DNA from: Brevundimonas sp. Leaf363 | Lineage (GTDB): Bacteria > Pseudomonadota > Alphaproteobacteria > Caulobacterales > Caulobacteraceae | Direction: 5' to 3' | DNA length: 64,000 nucleotides | Assembly: GCF_001424025.1 (NCBI RefSeq) | Contig: NZ_LMPZ01000005.1 | Span: forward strand, 88,063-152,062 | In this document: in pieces, positions 25,292 through 34,716 of the stretch | Position numbering within the stretch: position 1 is the first letter of the stretch | Layout: every line of letters begins with the position of its first letter | Position numbers and translations under genes: made by a program | The notes under the pieces: generated by a model | Database searches by the model: none | Seen by the model: the letters and a program-made list of their open reading frames with translations, nothing else | What the model was told of the DNA's origin: nothing

Positions 25292-26065
25292 TCAGCTCCG
25301 ATGTGCGGTCATGAAGTAGTTCACGGCCGCGTCGTCGGTCTCGCTCCACCGGTCGCCCAGCGGGTCGTAGGCCAAGCCGAACGGCCCCTGGACCGACAGG
25401 CCGGTCGGGGCCAGCCAGTCGCGGATCTCGCCGGGTTTGAGGAACTGACGCCAGTCGTGCGTCCCGGCCGGCACCCAGCGCAGCACATATTCCGCCGCCA
25501 CCTTGCCCAGCAGCAGCGAGCGGATCGTCCGGTTCAGCGTCGCCACCGCCAGCATCCCGCCCGGCTTCACCATGGATGCGCAGGTCCGCAGGAAGGCGGC
25601 CGGATCGGCGACGTGCTCGACGATCTCCAGCGCCAGCACGACATCGAACTGATGACCCTCGGCCGCCATCTGCTCGGCCGTGGCGGGGCGGTAGGCGATG
25701 TCCAGGCCCGTCTGTTCGGCGTGGGCGCGCGCTGTGCCGATATTCTCGGACGACGCGTCCACGGCGGTGACGCCAAAGCCCATCCGCCGCATCGGCTCGG
25801 CGATCAGCCCGCCGCCGCAGCCGATGTCGATCAGGCTCAGGCCTTCGAACGGCGCGCGCGCCCGGTCGTCGCGCTCGAAACGCTCGACCAGCAACCGCCG
25901 CATCAGCTTCAGCCGCGCCGGGTTGAACCGGTGCAGCGGCGCGAACGGACCCTTCGCATCCCACCACTCCGCCGCCTGGGCCGAGAAGCGCGCCACGTCG
26001 GCCGGGTCGATCGACGAACCGAAGGCCCGGTCGGCCGGGGCGTCGACAGCTTCACTGATGGTCAC
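25292..26065 (-). CDS. ubiG: Ubiquinone biosynthesis O-methyltransferase
   Basis: The 257-residue SAM-dependent methyltransferase carries out both O-methylations in ubiquinone synthesis. Motif I is [15 protein letters not shown], followed by [11 protein letters not shown], and [16 protein letters not shown] is motif II. The N-terminal [26 protein letters not shown] is the UbiG signature. The start is GTG 26065 ([10 protein letters not shown]); the frame stays open far upstream but overlaps the divergent lysC. The 3' end is followed by a small inverted repeat (25249-25271). Confidence 0.95.
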   Translation of the reverse strand: MTISEAVDAPADRAFGSSIDPADVARFSAQAAEWWDAKGPFAPLHRFNPARLKLMRRLLVERFERDDRARAPFEGLSLIDIGCGGGLIAEPMRRMGFGVTAVDASSENIGTARAHAEQTGLDIAYRPATAEQMAAEGHQFDVVLALEIVEHVADPAAFLRTCASMVKPGGMLAVATLNRTIRSLLLGKVAAEYVLRWVPAGTHDWRQFLKPGEIRDWLAPTGLSVQGPFGLAYDPLGDRWSETDDAAVNYFMTAHRS

Positions 26066-26189
26066 TGACAGTCTTTCGGGATTGCGCGTGGGCTGACGGC
26101 CGTTAGAAGCGGGCCAGGCCGAGGGATGAACCCGAGCGGCCACGGGTGCAAGCCGGCTTTGATCGCTGGCGCGGGGGTCTTGGGCTGCG

Positions 26190-27449
26190 ATGACGCGTCT
26201 GGTGATGAAGTTCGGCGGCACCTCGATGGCCGACCTGGAACGCATCCGGCGCGCCGCGCGGATCGTCGCGGCCGAGGCGTCGCGCGGCAAGAAGATCGCC
26301 GTGGTCGTCTCCGCCATGGCCGGCAAGACCAATGAGCTGGTCGCCTGGACCGACGGCGCCGGCGGACCGGGCGAGGGCGTGGCCCTGTCGGACGACGAAT
26401 ACGACGTGGTGGTCGCCTCGGGCGAGCAGGTGACGGCGGGTCTTCTGGCCCTGACCCTGCGCAACATGGGTCTGAACGCCCGCTCGTGGATGGGCTGGCA
26501 GATCCCGATCATCACCGACGACGCCCACGGCAAGGCGCGTATCGAGGATGTGCCCGGCGAGGTTCTGGGCGCGGCGGTGGATGCGGGCGAGATCGCCGTG
26601 GTCCCCGGCTTCCAGGGCGTGACCCAGGGCGGCCGCATCACCACGCTGGGCCGGGGCGGCTCGGACACCTCGGCTGTGGCGGTGGCGGCGGCGATGAACT
26701 GCCCGTGCGACATCTATACGGACGTGGACGGCGTCTACACGACCGACCCGCGCATCGAGAGCAAGGCGCGCCGCCTGGCCCGCGTGTCGTACGAAGAGAT
26801 GCTGGAGATGGCGTCGCTGGGCGCCAAGGTCCTGCAGACCCGCTCGGTCGAACTGGCCATGAGCCAGCGCGTGCCGGTGCGCGTTCTTTCAAGTTTCATT
26901 GAGCCGGACGCTGATGGCGTCCTGCCCGAACAGGGCGGCACCCTGATCTGCGACGAGGAGGAGATCGTGGAAAAGCGCATCGTGTCCGGCGTGACCATGA
27001 GCCGCGACGAGGCCCGCATCAGCCTGATCGGCCTCAGCGACCGGGTCGACGCCCCCGCCGACGTCTTCACCCGCCTGGCCGAGGCCGGGGTGAATGTCGA
27101 CATGATCGTCCAAAGCCAGTCGCGCTCCGAAGGCGCGGTCAACCTGACCTTCACCACCGGCCGCCGCGACGCCCAGCGCGCCGCCGAGCTGATGCGCGCC
27201 GCGCAGACCGAGATCGGCTTCGAGGAGCTGCGGGTCGACGAGGACGTGGCCAAGGTGTCGGTGGTGGGCGTCGGCATGCGCAGCCACGCCGGCGTCGCCC
27301 AGACCATGTTCAAGGCCCTGGCCGACAAGGGGGTCAAGTTCCAGGCGATCTCGACGTCCGAGATCAAGATCAGCGTCCTGATCGACGCCGCCTACGCCGA
27401 ACTGGCCGTCCGCGCCCTGCATTCGGCCTACGGGCTGGAAGCGGTCTGA
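26190..27449 (+). CDS. lysC: Aspartate kinase
   Basis: This 419-residue monofunctional aspartokinase phosphorylates aspartate, the first step to lysine, threonine and methionine. Kinase motifs are MKFGGTSM at the N-terminus, [26 protein letters not shown] and the ATP-site [14 protein letters not shown]. Two C-terminal ACT domains follow (for example [15 protein letters not shown] and [23 protein letters not shown]), the usual site of amino-acid feedback. ATG 26190. It is divergent from ubiG and leads the lysC to ispG row on the plus strand. Confidence 0.97.
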   Translation: MTRLVMKFGGTSMADLERIRRAARIVAAEASRGKKIAVVVSAMAGKTNELVAWTDGAGGPGEGVALSDDEYDVVVASGEQVTAGLLALTLRNMGLNARSWMGWQIPIITDDAHGKARIEDVPGEVLGAAVDAGEIAVVPGFQGVTQGGRITTLGRGGSDTSAVAVAAAMNCPCDIYTDVDGVYTTDPRIESKARRLARVSYEEMLEMASLGAKVLQTRSVELAMSQRVPVRVLSSFIEPDADGVLPEQGGTLICDEEEIVEKRIVSGVTMSRDEARISLIGLSDRVDAPADVFTRLAEAGVNVDMIVQSQSRSEGAVNLTFTTGRRDAQRAAELMRAAQTEIGFEELRVDEDVAKVSVVGVGMRSHAGVAQTMFKALADKGVKFQAISTSEIKISVLIDAAYAELAVRALHSAYGLEAV

Positions 27450-27453
27450 CGCC

Positions 27454-27804
27454 GTGCTTTACGCCCTGATCAAGGCGGGCGTTTCGGGTCTCTTGGTCGC
27501 GCTGGTGTCGGAAACGGCCCGGCGCAATGCGGCGCTCGGCGCGCTGTTCGCGTCGCTGCCGCTGGTGTCGGTGATGGGCATGGTCTGGCTGTGGCGCGAC
27601 ACGCACGACGTCGAGCGGCTGGCCCACCATTCGGAGGCGACACTGTGGTACGTCTTGCCTTCGCTCCCCATGTTTCTGGTCATTCCCGCGCTGTTGAGGC
27701 GCGGTGTCGGTTTCTGGCCGGCGCTGGGAGCAGGGTGCGTCGTGACCGTCGTCCTGTATGGTGTCACGGTTCTGATCGCCGCGCGCTTCGGCATGCGGCT
27801 CTAG
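27454..27804 (+). CDS. DUF3147-family membrane protein
   Basis: The 116-residue product has four hydrophobic helices (about 3-20, 28-46, 62-80, 88-112), with MVWLWRDTHDVERLA between helices 2 and 3. It matches the DUF3147 layout of small inner-membrane proteins with unknown function. The GTG start at 27454 is 4 bases after the lysC stop, so it is probably co-transcribed. It may have no functional link with lysine synthesis. Confidence 0.8.
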   Translation: MLYALIKAGVSGLLVALVSETARRNAALGALFASLPLVSVMGMVWLWRDTHDVERLAHHSEATLWYVLPSLPMFLVIPALLRRGVGFWPALGAGCVVTVVLYGVTVLIAARFGMRL

Positions 27805-27816
27805 ACAGGAGAGCGA

Positions 27817-30087
27817 ATGCCCATTGGCGGCGCGATGACAGCGAGGGGACCGCGCGTCCTCCTGCGCCAGATCCGCGAGGCCATGGCCGGTGCGGCTCCG
27901 GCCCAGGAGCGGCTGGACAAGGTCGTGCGCACCATCGCCATGGAGATGGTGGCGGAGGTCTGCTCCCTCTATCTGCGCCGCGCGTCGGGCGAGCTTGAGC
28001 TGTTCGCCACCCAGGGCCTGAACCGCGACGCCGTCCACAACACCCGCCTGAAGGCCGGCGAGGGTCTGGTCGGCGAGGTCGCCCGTCTGGCCCAGCCCAT
28101 CAGCCTGTCGGACGCCCCGACCCACCCCAGCTTCTCCTACCGCCCGGAAACGGGCGAAGACCCCTACCACGCCTTCCTCGGCGCCCCCCTGCTGCGCGGC
28201 GGCCGGGCCATCGGCGTCCTGGTCGTCCAGAACCGCGCCGAGCGCCGGTACGACGAGGACGAGGTCGAGGACATCCAGACCATCGCCATGGTCCTGGCCG
28301 AGACGGTCGCATCCGGCGAGTTGCTGGATCAGGACGAGCTGCGCGACGTCGAGGTGGCGCCGCACCGGCCCGAACGGCTGCGCGGCCAGACCTTCGCCGA
28401 AGGGCTGGCGTTCGGCCACGTCGTCCTGCACGAGGCGCCGCTGCCGCCCGAAAAGCTGCTGTCCTCCGACCCCGTCATGGAGGAGATGCGGCTCAAGCTG
28501 GCCATGGCCGACCTCAAGAGCGGCATCGACGCCATGCTGGAGGGCGAGCGCGGCGGCATGGCCGGGCCGTCGTTCGAAGTGCTGGAAACCTACCGGATGT
28601 TCGCCGACGACCGCGGCTGGAACCGGTCGCTGGAGGAAGCGGTCAAGGGCGGTCTGACGGCCGAGGCGGCGGTGGACCGGGTCCGCAACGAGCACCGCGC
28701 CCGCTTCGCCCAGGCCCGCGACCCCTATATCCGCGAGCGGCTGCACGACTTCGAGGACCTGGCCAACCGGCTGCTGCGGGTGCTGGCGGGCGACACGCCG
28801 GGTACGCGCGAGCTGCCTGACGACGCCATCCTGGTGGCGCGCAACCTGGGCCCGGCCGACCTGCTGGAATACCCCCGCGAGAAGCTGAAGGGGCTGTTGC
28901 TGGAGGAAGGCTCGGCCGCCAGCCACGCCGGCATCGTCGCCCGCGCGCTGCAGATCCCGTGCGTGGGCCGCCTGCAGGGTCTGCGCGACCGGCTCAGCGA
29001 AAACGACCTGGTCATCGTCGACGGCGAGACCGGCGAGGCCTACCTGCGCCCCCGCTCCGACATGCTGGAGGCGGTGCAGTCGCGGATGGCCGTCCGCGCC
29101 CAGCGCCGGGCCGAGTTCGACGCCCTGCGCGACGTCGAGCCGGTGACCCAGGACGGTGTGCGCATCCACCTGCTGACCAACGCCGGCCTGGCTGTCGATC
29201 TTGAGAACCTCAGCGAGACGGGCGCCGAGGGCATCGGCCTGTTCCGCACCGAGTTCCAGTTCATGGTCTCGGACGAACTGCCCCGCCTGACCGCCCAGAC
29301 CCAGCTCTACAAACTGGTCATGGACGCCGCCGGCGACCGACCCGTCACCTTCCGCACGCTGGACGTTGGCGGCGACAAGGTGCTGCCGTACCTCGAGGCC
29401 GAGCGGGAGGAGAATCCGGCGCTGGGCCGCCGCGCCATCCGCCTGGGGCTGGATCGGCCGGCCCTGTTGCGGATGCAGCTGCGCGCCCTGCTGACCGCGG
29501 CCGCCAATCGCGAGCTGCGCATCATGTTCCCCATGATCGCCACCGTGGACGAGTACCGCCAGGCGCGCGAAATGGTCGACCGCGAATGCGAGTGGGCCCG
29601 TCGCCGGGGCCGCGCCCTGCCCAGGATGTTGCGGGTCGGGGCCATGATCGAGGCGCCCAGCCTGCTCTGGCATCTGGACGCCCTGCTGCCCCTGACCGAC
29701 TTCGTCTCGATCGGCACGAACGACCTGTTCCAGTACATGTACGCCGCCGACCGGACCAACCCGCTGGTGTCGGGGCGTTACGATCCGCTGTCGCCGCCGG
29801 CGCTGCGGGCGCTGGCCGAGATCCAGAAGAAGTGCGCCGAGACCGGCACGCCCGTCTCCATCTGCGGGGAGCTGGCGGGGCGGCCGCTGGAGGCCTTCGC
29901 CCTGCTGACCCTGGGCTTCACCCGCCTGTCGGCCCCGGCCGGCGGCGTCGGCCCGGTCAAGCGGATGATCCTGTCCGCCAACGTCGCGGCGGCCCAGCGC
30001 GCCCTGCCGGGGTTGCTCGGCTCGTCCGCCGGCGCCGTCCGCAACGAGTTCGAGTCCCTGGCCCGAAAGTTGAACGTCGCTCTCTGA
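27817..30087 (+). CDS. ptsP: Phosphoenolpyruvate-protein phosphotransferase PtsP (EI-Ntr)
   Basis: The 756-residue enzyme starts the nitrogen-type phosphotransferase system, PEP to EI-Ntr to NPr. The order is an N-terminal GAF domain (about residues 20-160, a glutamine or 2-oxoglutarate sensor in relatives), then the EI phosphotransfer region with active His370 in EEGSAASHAGIVARAL, and the PEP-binding barrel with TEFQFM, DVGGDKVLPYL and SICGELAG (Cys683). ATG 27817 follows AGGAGAG. The downstream partners NPr and EIIA-Ntr are not in the window. In Caulobacter this system links nitrogen status to (p)ppGpp. Confidence 0.97.
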   Translation: MPIGGAMTARGPRVLLRQIREAMAGAAPAQERLDKVVRTIAMEMVAEVCSLYLRRASGELELFATQGLNRDAVHNTRLKAGEGLVGEVARLAQPISLSDAPTHPSFSYRPETGEDPYHAFLGAPLLRGGRAIGVLVVQNRAERRYDEDEVEDIQTIAMVLAETVASGELLDQDELRDVEVAPHRPERLRGQTFAEGLAFGHVVLHEAPLPPEKLLSSDPVMEEMRLKLAMADLKSGIDAMLEGERGGMAGPSFEVLETYRMFADDRGWNRSLEEAVKGGLTAEAAVDRVRNEHRARFAQARDPYIRERLHDFEDLANRLLRVLAGDTPGTRELPDDAILVARNLGPADLLEYPREKLKGLLLEEGSAASHAGIVARALQIPCVGRLQGLRDRLSENDLVIVDGETGEAYLRPRSDMLEAVQSRMAVRAQRRAEFDALRDVEPVTQDGVRIHLLTNAGLAVDLENLSETGAEGIGLFRTEFQFMVSDELPRLTAQTQLYKLVMDAAGDRPVTFRTLDVGGDKVLPYLEAEREENPALGRRAIRLGLDRPALLRMQLRALLTAAANRELRIMFPMIATVDEYRQAREMVDRECEWARRRGRALPRMLRVGAMIEAPSLLWHLDALLPLTDFVSIGTNDLFQYMYAADRTNPLVSGRYDPLSPPALRALAEIQKKCAETGTPVSICGELAGRPLEAFALLTLGFTRLSAPAGGVGPVKRMILSANVAAAQRALPGLLGSSAGAVRNEFESLARKLNVAL

Positions 30088-30161
30088 ACCGTCCCGGTCC
30101 GGAACACCCTCCGGTCGTCGGCGGAGTGGCGGATTAACCAATCGTTGCCCGGGGCTGGGAA

Positions 30162-31373
30162 ATGAGTTATCCACAAAGCGCGAATGCCTGGTCTCCGGGG
30201 GGAGGTCTGGTCGGCGGTTCCTTCATGGTATCGAACGACAAGGGTTTGAGTACGGAGTTCGCGCGTCCCGGCGCGATGTCCGAAGTGCGGGGTGGCGTCA
30301 TGGCGCTGGACAGCAGCGGTGTTCCTGAAGACATCCGGTCGCATCCCGACTGGAAGGACCCCGTGCCTTCCATTACCGAGGCGGCCACGCTGGGCGACGG
30401 CCTTCGCGCCGCGCGCGCCGTGTCGGGTCGATCGCTGGCAGAGCTGGCCGCCGAGACCCGCGTCCATTCCCGCTATCTGACCGCGCTGGAACAGAACGAC
30501 TTCTCGGCCCTGCCGACGCGGGTCTTCTCCATCGGCTACGTGCGGTCCTACGCCGCCGCCCTGGGTCTGGACGAACAGCTGGCGGTCGAGCGCTTCAAGC
30601 GCGACAGCCCGGACCCGTCGGTGCCGCTGCAGGCCCCGTCGGGCGTCGCCTTCCAGGAAGTCCGACGCCAGTCGCCCCGCATCATCGGTGCGGTGGCCCT
30701 GATGGTCGTGGCCGTGATCGGCTGGAACGTCTTTCAGCGCGTCAACCTGATCCGTGCGCCGCATGCGTCGGATATCGTCTCGACGCCCGAAAGCTGGACC
30801 CTGGGCGAAGTGCCCGGCCAGGAGATCGCCCTGGGCGCCCCGCGCGACGCGCCGCCAGACCAGACGACGCCCGCCCTCTACATCACGCCCGGCCTGGAAG
30901 AGCAGCTGACGGGCATCAGCGCCGAGGCCGCCGCCGCCAATCCGGTCCCGGCCGGCCCGGTCCAGCGCGCCTTCAACCCGCGCGGCGCCATCTACGGCGC
31001 CTCGGCCACCGCCTCGCAGGTCGTCATTCAGGCCAGGAAGGCCGCCGCCCTGGTCGTGCGTCTGGGCGACGGACAGGTCCTGTTCGCGCGCCAGCTCGCC
31101 GCCGGCGAAGCCTGGCGTGCGCCGATCGGCGTGGCGGCCACCGTGGACGTGTCCGACCCCAAGGCCTTTGACGTCTATCTGAACGGGGAGCACGGCGGGG
31201 GGCTCGAAGCCGTTCTGACGCCGCTGAACCAGCTGAACACCCGCGCCCAGGCCATGGCCCGCGCCACGGCGGCGCAGGTCGCGGCCCAGGCCGAGAGCGC
31301 CCGCGTCGCCGCGGTTCAGACGGCCAGCGACGTCCAGGCCCGGTCACAGCAAACCCTCGCCGCCGTTCAGTAA
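30162..31373 (+). CDS. RodZ-like helix-turn-helix membrane protein
   Basis: The 403-residue protein has an N-terminal low-complexity part, a cytoplasmic HTH at about 85-150 (LGDGLRAARAVSGRSLAELAAETRVHSRYLTALEQNDF), one membrane helix (about 175-195, IIGAVALMVVAVIGWNVF) and a C-terminal periplasmic domain like DUF4115 (ALVVRLGDGQVLFARQLAAGEAWRAP). This order matches RodZ-type cell-shape proteins. A coiled Ala/Gln-rich tail ends it. ATG 30162 has GGGG seven bases upstream; internal ATGs at 30225 and 30300 are alternatives. It lies next to ispG in the same orientation. Confidence 0.82.
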   Translation: MSYPQSANAWSPGGGLVGGSFMVSNDKGLSTEFARPGAMSEVRGGVMALDSSGVPEDIRSHPDWKDPVPSITEAATLGDGLRAARAVSGRSLAELAAETRVHSRYLTALEQNDFSALPTRVFSIGYVRSYAAALGLDEQLAVERFKRDSPDPSVPLQAPSGVAFQEVRRQSPRIIGAVALMVVAVIGWNVFQRVNLIRAPHASDIVSTPESWTLGEVPGQEIALGAPRDAPPDQTTPALYITPGLEEQLTGISAEAAAANPVPAGPVQRAFNPRGAIYGASATASQVVIQARKAAALVVRLGDGQVLFARQLAAGEAWRAPIGVAATVDVSDPKAFDVYLNGEHGGGLEAVLTPLNQLNTRAQAMARATAAQVAAQAESARVAAVQTASDVQARSQQTLAAVQ

Positions 31374-31419
31374 CGGCCGTCATGGCTTTGGCGCCGTTGC
31401 AGGCCTATCTTAGCCGACC

Positions 31420-32562
31420 ATGAGCGATCACTCCCACGTCCGTCCGTGGCGCCATATCGAGCGTCGCAAGAGCCGTCAGATCCGCGTCGGCTCGGTCCTG
31501 GTCGGCGGCGACGCCCCGATTTCGGTCCAGTCGATGACCAATACGCCGACGTCCGACGCTGCGGCGACGATCGACCAGATCCGTCAGCTGGAAGAGGCCG
31601 GCGCGGACATCGTGCGCGTCTCCTGCCCGGATGAAGAGTCCACCGCCGCCTTCCGGACCATTGCCCGCGAGTCCAAGGTCCCGCTCGTCGCGGACATCCA
31701 TTTTCACTACAAACGCGGCATCGAGGCGGCTGAGGCGGGCGCCGCCTGCCTGCGCATCAATCCCGGCAACATCGGCAGCGCCCAGCGCGTGCGCGATGTC
31801 GTCCAGGCAGCCAAGGACCACGGCTGCTCCATGCGCATCGGCGTCAACGCCGGCTCGCTGGAACGCGAACTGCTGGAGAAGTACGGCGAGCCGTGCCCCG
31901 ACGCGATGGTCGAAAGCGCGCTGAATCACGCCCGCATCCTGCAGGACCACGACTTCCACGAGTTCAAGATCTCGGTGAAGGCCTCCGACCCCTTCCTGAC
32001 CGTCGCCGCCTACCACCAGTTGGCCGAGGCCATCGACTGCCCGCTGCACGTCGGCGTCACCGAGGCGGGGCCGCTGCGCACCGGCACCATCAAGTCCTCC
32101 ATCGCCATGGGCAATCTGCTGTGGGCGGGCGTCGGCGACACCATCCGCGTGTCGCTGGCCGCCGATCCGGTCGAGGAGATCAAGGTCGGCTTCGACATCC
32201 TGAAATCGCTGGGTCTGCGCCACCGGGGCGTCAACATCATCGCCTGCCCCTCCTGCGCCCGTCAGGGCTTCAACGTCATCGAGACGGTGGCGATGCTCGA
32301 GGAACGACTGGCCCACATCTCCACGCCGATGAGCCTGTCGATCATCGGCTGCGTGGTGAACGGCCCGGGCGAGGCGCTCTACACCGACGTCGGCTTCACC
32401 GGCGGCGGGAAGGGCGCCGGCATGATCTACCTGAACGGCAAGATCGCCCACAAACAGGCCAACGACGGCATGGTCGAGGAGATCGTCGCCCAGGTCGAGC
32501 AGAAGGCGGCGGAACTGGACGCCGCCCGGGCCGACAGCGCGACGCTCCAGGCCGCCGAATAG
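31420..32562 (+). CDS. ispG: 4-hydroxy-3-methylbut-2-enyl-diphosphate synthase (flavodoxin)
   Basis: IspG catalyses the reduction of MEcPP to HMBPP in the non-mevalonate isoprenoid pathway, using a [4Fe-4S] cluster. The 380-residue length and the N-terminal [10 protein letters not shown] fit the family. The cluster Cys are in [12 protein letters not shown] and [25 protein letters not shown] and [16 protein letters not shown] support the assignment. ATG 31420 ([16 protein letters not shown]). It follows the RodZ-like gene by 46 bases. Confidence 0.97.
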   Translation: MSDHSHVRPWRHIERRKSRQIRVGSVLVGGDAPISVQSMTNTPTSDAAATIDQIRQLEEAGADIVRVSCPDEESTAAFRTIARESKVPLVADIHFHYKRGIEAAEAGAACLRINPGNIGSAQRVRDVVQAAKDHGCSMRIGVNAGSLERELLEKYGEPCPDAMVESALNHARILQDHDFHEFKISVKASDPFLTVAAYHQLAEAIDCPLHVGVTEAGPLRTGTIKSSIAMGNLLWAGVGDTIRVSLAADPVEEIKVGFDILKSLGLRHRGVNIIACPSCARQGFNVIETVAMLEERLAHISTPMSLSIIGCVVNGPGEALYTDVGFTGGGKGAGMIYLNGKIAHKQANDGMVEEIVAQVEQKAAELDAARADSATLQAAE

Positions 32563-32572
32563 CGATCGGGCT

Positions 32573-33673
32573 TTGAGCGCCCCTTTGTTCTCCCCCGGCC
32601 GCATGCTGTTCGACGGCGACGAGATTCGCGTCCGCGCCACGGATCACGGCGGCGATCTGCTGGTCATCACCTTCACCCACCGGATGTCCGCCGAACCGAC
32701 CGAGGGGTTTGCCGAAGTGGCGCTGAACCGGCTGAATGTCAGCAACATCGTCTTCATCAGCCGCCGCCCCCACTGGTGGCAGGTGGACGACATGGCGCGG
32801 GCTGTCGCGGCCGTGTGCGCCGATCCGTTGTTCGCCCGCGCGGGCCGCCGCATCCTCTATGGCTCCAGCATGGGCGGGCACGCCGCGCTGCACGCCTCGA
32901 ACGCGCTGGGGGCCGACCACATCGTCCTGATCAGCCCACAGGCGCGGATGAAACCCGAAGCTGCGCCCTTCGAGGGACGTTGGCGCGAGGATGTCGCCGC
33001 CATCCCGGACTTCGAGCGCGAGGATCTGGACAGGGGTCTCAGCCGGACCGCGCGCGTCACCCTCTTCTATGATCCCGCCATGCCCGAGGACGCGGCCCAT
33101 GCCGATCTGGTGCGGGCGATCCGGCCCGTCGACATCGTGCCGACGCGGTTCATGGGGCATCTGGCCCTGGCCTGTCTGCGCGACGGCGGGCGGCTGGGCG
33201 ATCTTCTGCGCGCCATCGTCGCGGACGAGGACGCATCCGTGCTGCGCCACCTCGTTCGACAGGCGCGGGGGCGCTCGCTGGTCTATCTGAAGGCGGCGGC
33301 TTCGGCGTCCTTGTCGCGGGGACGCACCACGGACGCCGGTCGGGTGATCCAGCGGGCGCTGGCCCTGATCGACGAAGGCCTGCCCGGCCACCGCCAGCAG
33401 GTCGCCAAGATCCTCAACCTGGCCGGCCGATGGCGCCTCGACGTCGGCGATCCCGAGGGCGCCCTGGGCTATCATCATCAGGCGCGAAAACGGGCGATGC
33501 GCACGGCCGAAAGTTATCGGGGCCTGCGCGATTTTCATGCCCGCCAGGGTGATCTGGATCTGGCGCTGGCCTATGCCGAGAAGACGGCGACCGCGCCGCG
33601 ATCCAAGCCGCTCGACGCCGGGCGGGTGAAGGCGATCCGCAGTCTGATCCGGCGACGGGCTTCCGCAGGATAG
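32573..33673 (+). CDS. Alpha/beta-hydrolase-like protein with TPR tail
   Basis: The 366-residue product has an N-terminal alpha/beta-hydrolase-like domain with a nucleophile elbow GSSMGGHAAL (residues about 98-107), an acid-like VTLFYDP and a later His-containing FMGHLALAC. The C-terminal third is helical (QVAKILNLAGRWRLDVGDPEGALGYHHQARKRAM), TPR-like. Similar two-part proteins occur in polysaccharide regions, and a glycan or lipid hydrolase is plausible. The start is uncertain: TTG 32573 (MSAPLFSP) or ATG 32603 (MLFDGDEIRV). I would not name a substrate. Confidence 0.72.
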   Translation: MSAPLFSPGRMLFDGDEIRVRATDHGGDLLVITFTHRMSAEPTEGFAEVALNRLNVSNIVFISRRPHWWQVDDMARAVAAVCADPLFARAGRRILYGSSMGGHAALHASNALGADHIVLISPQARMKPEAAPFEGRWREDVAAIPDFEREDLDRGLSRTARVTLFYDPAMPEDAAHADLVRAIRPVDIVPTRFMGHLALACLRDGGRLGDLLRAIVADEDASVLRHLVRQARGRSLVYLKAAASASLSRGRTTDAGRVIQRALALIDEGLPGHRQQVAKILNLAGRWRLDVGDPEGALGYHHQARKRAMRTAESYRGLRDFHARQGDLDLALAYAEKTATAPRSKPLDAGRVKAIRSLIRRRASAG

Positions 33674-33753
33674 CAAGTCCGCTTTGCGCCCCCCGCCCCG
33701 GTTGCTAAGCAGGGGCCGCGCCGATGCGGAATCGGCGGCCAACCAGGGATTCG

Positions 33754-34716
33754 ATGACCGTCCTCGTCACCGGCGCCGCCGGATTCATCGGCATGCATGT
33801 CGCCGAGCGGCTGGTCCGGGCGGGGCGTACGGTCGTGGGCGTCGACAATCTCAGCGCCTATTACGATCCGGCGCTGAAGCAGGAGCGTCTGACGCGGCTG
33901 TCGGCCCTCGAAGGTTTTCGCTTCGTCCAGGCTGACATCGCCGACCATGCGGCCATGCATGCGCTGGTGGCCGAAGCCGACGTCGAGCGGGTGGTCCACC
34001 TGGCCGCCCAGGCGGGCGTCCGCTATTCGCTGGACGCGCCATTCGCCTATTCGCACTCCAACATGACCGGCCATCTGTCGATCCTGGAGGCGTGCCGCCA
34101 CAACGGCGTGCGCCATCTGGTCTACGCCTCGTCCAGCTCGGTCTACGGCGATCGGCCGATGGGCGGGCAGGGGTTCCGTGAGACGGAACAGGTCAATCGC
34201 CCCGTCTCGCTCTACGCCGCCACCAAACGCTCGTGCGAGCTGATGAGCGAGAGCTATTCGACTCTCTACGGCCTGCCGCAATCGGGCCTGCGCTTCTTCA
34301 CCGTCTACGGCCCGCTCGGCCGGCCCGACATGGCCTATTACAAGTTCGCCGAGGCCATGACGCGCGGCGAGCCGATCGAGGTCTACGGCGAAGGCCGGAT
34401 GGCGCGGGACTTCACCTTCATTGATGACATCGTCGACGGCGTGGTCGGGGTGCTGGACCAACCGCCGGCGGCGGGCGGGCACGAGATCTATAACATCGGC
34501 GACAGCCAGCCGGTGGCCCTGCTGGACATGATCGAGACGCTGGAGACCGCGCTGGGGCTGAAGGCGGACAAGGTGCTGCGGCCGATGCAGCCGGGCGACG
34601 TCACCGCCACCTATGCCGACATCTCCAAGCTCAAGGCCCTGATCGGCTATCAGCCGAAGGTGCCGCTGGCCGAGGGGCTGGGGCGGTTCGCCGACTGGTG
34701 GCGTTCGCGCCGCTAG
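33754..34716 (+). CDS. NAD-dependent epimerase, UDP-glucuronate 4-epimerase type
   Basis: The 320-residue SDR-family enzyme has GAAGFIG at residues 7-13 for NAD, and the catalytic Y154-x-x-x-K158 (YAATKRSCE). VDNLSAYYDPALKQERL, VVHLAAQAGVRYSLDAPFAY and RFFTVYGPLGRPDMA are typical of UDP-GlcA 4-epimerases (LpsL or WbpP-like). It interconverts UDP-glucuronate and UDP-galacturonate, and so could use the Ugd product made at 50662. ATG 33754 follows CCAGGG. It overlaps the convergent glycosyltransferase gene end by 4 bases. Confidence 0.9.
   Translation: MTVLVTGAAGFIGMHVAERLVRAGRTVVGVDNLSAYYDPALKQERLTRLSALEGFRFVQADIADHAAMHALVAEADVERVVHLAAQAGVRYSLDAPFAYSHSNMTGHLSILEACRHNGVRHLVYASSSSVYGDRPMGGQGFRETEQVNRPVSLYAATKRSCELMSESYSTLYGLPQSGLRFFTVYGPLGRPDMAYYKFAEAMTRGEPIEVYGEGRMARDFTFIDDIVDGVVGVLDQPPAAGGHEIYNIGDSQPVALLDMIETLETALGLKADKVLRPMQPGDVTATYADISKLKALIGYQPKVPLAEGLGRFADWWRSRR

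Noticed and set aside
27370..30174. A long minus-strand frame across ptsP
   Set aside because: It is antisense to ptsP, whose catalytic motifs are intact, and has no recognisable domain of its own.
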